The position numbers and the translations under genes are program-made. From Dasyornis broadbenti (lineage: Eukaryota; Chordata; Aves; Passeriformes; Dasyornithidae), in assembly GCA_013397935.1 (NCBI GenBank), contig VZRN01001118.1:82351-146350 (forward strand): a DNA stretch of 64,000 nucleotides, read 5' to 3'. This document shows, piece after piece, positions 60,850 through 64,000 of the stretch (position 1 is its first letter; each line of letters opens with the position of its first letter). Below the pieces are notes generated by a model. It saw only the letters and a list, made by a program, of their open reading frames with translations. It made no database searches and was not told the origin of the DNA.

Positions 60850-63240
60850 CTTCCCTTTAAGACTGAGAGGATTAAATCAATCTGCTGGAAAGACAGCACA
60901 GCTGGGCACACACAGTCCAGGAAATTGCTGCAGAGCACTGATGAGATCTTTTTGACACTGGTGGTGGAGGAGCCAAGAAGAAGAGATGACGTATTAACAA
61001 AGAGGAACTGATTGGGCATGTGAAGGTTAGGGGCAGCCTTGGCTGCAATGACCAAGAGATGGTGGAGGATCCTACATGAAAGAAGCAAGGGCAGTAAAGT
61101 AGGACTACAAGCCTGAACTTTAGGAGAAATAACCTGGATTCCTTCAAAGACTTAATAGCAGGGATGCCCTGAGTTAGGGCTCTAGAAGATGGGGGATCCA
61201 AGATAGTTCTTTAATATTCCAGCATCACTTCCTTCAAGCTCAATTTTGATGCATCCCTCTGGGTAAGAAATCATTCTAAGAGGGCAAGAGTCATGCATGG
61301 ATAAGCAAGAAGCTTCTGGCAAAACTCAAACACAAGAAGGAAGTATATGAAACATGGAAAAAAGAACAGGCCACTTGGGAAGAATATAGGAATGTTGCTG
61401 AAGTATGCAGAGATGTGACAGGAAAGGTTAAGGCCCATTTGAATTAAATCTGGCAAGGGATGTCAAGGACAACAAGATGGGTTTCTTCAATTACATCAGT
61501 AGCAAAAGGAAGAGTAGGGAAAATGTAGGCCCACTGCTGAATGAGGTGGGAACCCTGGTGGTGGAGGATACAGAGACGACAGAGTTAGTGAATGCCTTCT
61601 TTGTTTCAGTCTTCATTGCCAACACTGGGCCTCAGGAACCCCACGTGTTGAAGGCAAGAAAGCCCAGAGAAAAGACAGCTTTCCTTTGGTTGATAAGGAT
61701 TGGGTCAGAAATCATTTTGGTAAACCTGACGCCCACAAATCCATGGGCCCCAATGGGATCCACCCATGAGTGCTGAGGCTGCTGGCAGATGCTACTGCTA
61801 AGCCACTCTCCATCATCTTTGAAGGATCATGGACAACAGGAGAGATGCCTGAAGACTGGAGGAGAGCCAATGCCACTCCAGTCTTCAAAAAGAAGGCAAG
61901 AAGGAGGACCCAGGGGGCCACAGACCAGTCAGCATCATTTCCATCTCTGGAAAGACGATTAAATAGTTCACCCTGGATATCACCTCTAAACATGTGGAGG
62001 AAAAGAAAGTTACCTGGAGTATTAAGCATGGATTTTCCAAGGGGAAATGATGCTTGACCAATCTGAAAGGTTTCTGTGATGTCATGAGAGGCTGGGTAGA
62101 TGAGGGGAGAGCAGGGGTGTTGTCTACCTTGACTTCAGCAGGATTTTTGACACTGTTTTCAGTAACATTCTCATAGGTAAGCTCAGGAAGCATAGGTTAG
62201 ATGAGCAGACAGTGAGGTAGATTGAGAACTGGCTGAATGGCAGAGCTCAGAGGACTGTGGTCAGCAGTGACGGGTCCAGTTGGAGGCCTGCAGATGGCAG
62301 AGTTCCCCTGGGGTCTGTACTGCATCCAGCACTGTTAAATTTACTCATCAATGACCTGGATGAAGGGGCAGAGTATACTATCAGCACATTTTTTGATGTT
62401 GATACAAAATTAGGAAGAGTGGCTGACACACCAAAAAGCTGTGCAGCCATTCCACGAGACCTGGGCAAGCTGGAGAGTTGGACAGAGAGGAACTGATGAA
62501 GTTCAACTCAGGCAAGTGTAGGGTCCTGCACCTGGGAGGAATAACCCCAGGCACCAGAACAATCTAGGGGCTGACCAGCTGGAAAGCAGCCTTGTGGAGA
62601 AGGACCTGGTGGACAACAAGCTGTCCATGAGCCAGCAGTGCCCTTGTAGCCAAGAAGGCCCATGGTGTTCTGTGGTACATTAAGAAAAGCAGTGTTGTCA
62701 GGTTGCAACAGGTGATCCTGCCTCTCTACGCAGTCCTAGAGAGGCCTCACCTGGAGTGCTGTGCCCAGTTCTGGCCTCCTCAGTTCAAGAGAGACAAGGC
62801 ATTATTGGAGAGGGTCCAGTGGAGGACCATGAAGATGATTAGGGCATTGGAGCACCTCACTTAGAGGGAGCTGGGCCTATTTAGCCTGGAAGAGACACTT
62901 GAGAGGGGACCTTATCAATGTCTATAAGTGTCTGAATGGAGGGTGTCAAGAGGATGGCGCAAGGCTCTTTTCAGTAGTGCCCAGCTATAAGGACAAGGGC
63001 AATGGGCACAAACCAAAACACAGAAAGTGCCATCTGAATATGAAGAAAAAAATTTTTGAGAGTGACAGAGCACTGGAACAGGCTGCCCAGAGAGGTTGTG
63101 GAGTCTCCTTCTCTGAGATATTCAAAACTCACCTGGACATAATCCCATGCAACCTGCTTTAGGTGAACTTGCTTTAGCAGGCTGGTTGGACCAGATGATC
63201 ACCAGTGGTCCCTTCCAACCCCAACCATTATGTGAATGCT
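60850..63240 (+). mobile_element. CR1 LINE, 2.4 kb, 5'-truncated and decayed
   Basis: Scattered + strand readings follow the CR1 pol protein: ICWKDSTAGHTQSRKLL (endonuclease end, near 60880), GFFNYISSKRKSRENVGPLL (61480), LADATAKPLSIIFEGSW and MPEDWRRANATPVFKK (reverse transcriptase, 61780-61895), then GAEYTISTFF and LGRVADTPKSC (62370-62440). The 3' UTR ends 'cccttccaaccccaaccatt' at about 63230. Several stops and frameshifts break the frame. At the reverse-transcriptase active-site block the expected Asp pair is not intact (reading FFDVDTK), so the copy is dead. It lies antisense to PTPN5 within its intron. The 5' border near 60850 is approximate. Confidence 0.9.
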
Positions 63241-64000
63241 AAATGGAACAGAGATGCAAACGGGAAGCCACACAACACAGAAATCTGGACTTCAAATATC
63301 ATGACTACACTTCAGTAAACTTCCTTATAAATTAAAAAAAAATCCCCCCCAACAAAGTATTCTGCTCTTTTAGTGCCAAGAGCTGTGTGCAAAACACTCC
63401 AGGCAGTCTGTTCCCTCTTGACAGATTCATTCAGCAAAGCCAGAGCTCTGCTTGTGACATAATTGCTTTCATAATGTATTTGACAGACAGAGAGCCAGAA
63501 GCCATATCTCTGTCTCTGATAGCTAGATAAATAGATAAGGGAGAGAAATGGGAACTTATTTTTCTATCTCTTCTGACAGACAGACTTATATTGGTCTCCT
63601 GTCAATTCTACTCTTCTCTTAGACATGGTGAGAAACTCAGAGGCAGTACGGAAGGTGGGAATTGTATCTAGCTGTAGTCCAGGTCTTTTTGAGGGACACG
63701 AATTCTGATTCTCTGTCTCAGCATGGTTATGAATATAAGCAAATATGCTGTTTCCTTTTCTGAGTGCCAAGTAGCACTGTGAGCTTCTGATTTTGTGTGT
63801 TCAAAGTGATACCCTTCTGTCTGATTTCTGAAGGTGCAAAATAGTAACATGGTGCTCTGGGAACTGGCCTCACCCTTGCGGCCATTACGTAAGCCAGCTG
63901 GCACAGGGCTAAGTAAATGTTTTCAAAAGGTCCAGGAACAGAAGTGTTAGCTTCTACAACCCTCCCTTCAACACAAAGCTGGCTGAGTTGAAGAGGGAAA
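63241..64000. other. PTPN5 intron, no exon seen
   Basis: No phosphatase exon was found on the minus strand. A short AT-rich patch with C run lies at 63330-63352 and an imperfect ATAGATAA patch at 63520-63538. The open frames near 63560-63904 show no domain. Confidence 0.5.

Overview
The window is nuclear DNA from a vertebrate, almost certainly a bird. Coding exons are short, split by GT-AG introns and separated by kilobases of non-coding DNA. The dominant repeats are CR1 LINE copies ending in the bird-type 3' tail (ATTCTATG-like). A 0.55 kb LTR at 23.0-23.6 kb resembles an endogenous-retrovirus LTR that I remember as common in songbirds and other Neoaves. No bacterial features, CRISPR array or tRNA gene were found.

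The gene order matches the conserved block TMEM86A - IGSF22 - PTPN5 (human chromosome 11p15.1). TMEM86A is on the + strand. Two coding exons are clear (10334-10598 and 14657-15084) and give 230 codons. The short first exon was not found and may lie left of the window. PTPN5 (STEP tyrosine phosphatase) is on the - strand at the right edge. Its last three coding exons are present (60623-60783, 57801-57914, 54002-54095) and hold the WPD loop, the catalytic HC...GIGRTG loop and the C-terminus. The N-terminal part lies beyond 64000.

Between them, where IGSF22 should sit on the - strand, I find no intact gene. There is instead a series of decayed immunoglobulin (Ig) and fibronectin type III (FN3) domain fragments from about 38.0 down to 26.2 kb, all on the - strand. 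Some keep good splice donors or acceptors, but they carry in-frame stops and frameshifts. One Ig exon is cut by a CR1 insertion near 36072. The fragments end in the order FN3-FN3-Ig-FN3-Ig, as in the C-terminal half of myosin-binding protein C. I read this as a unitary pseudogene of IGSF22 and the most interesting item in the window.

The rest is intron or intergenic DNA with at least six CR1 fragments, MIR-like relics and a few relics of what looks like an older amniote repeat. A 2.4 kb CR1 with endonuclease and reverse-transcriptase remains sits in PTPN5 just upstream of an exon. The two intact genes have no evident functional link: one is a membrane lipid enzyme, the other a neuronal phosphatase. 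Their adjacency is conserved synteny. All comparisons to known families are from memory; no search was run.
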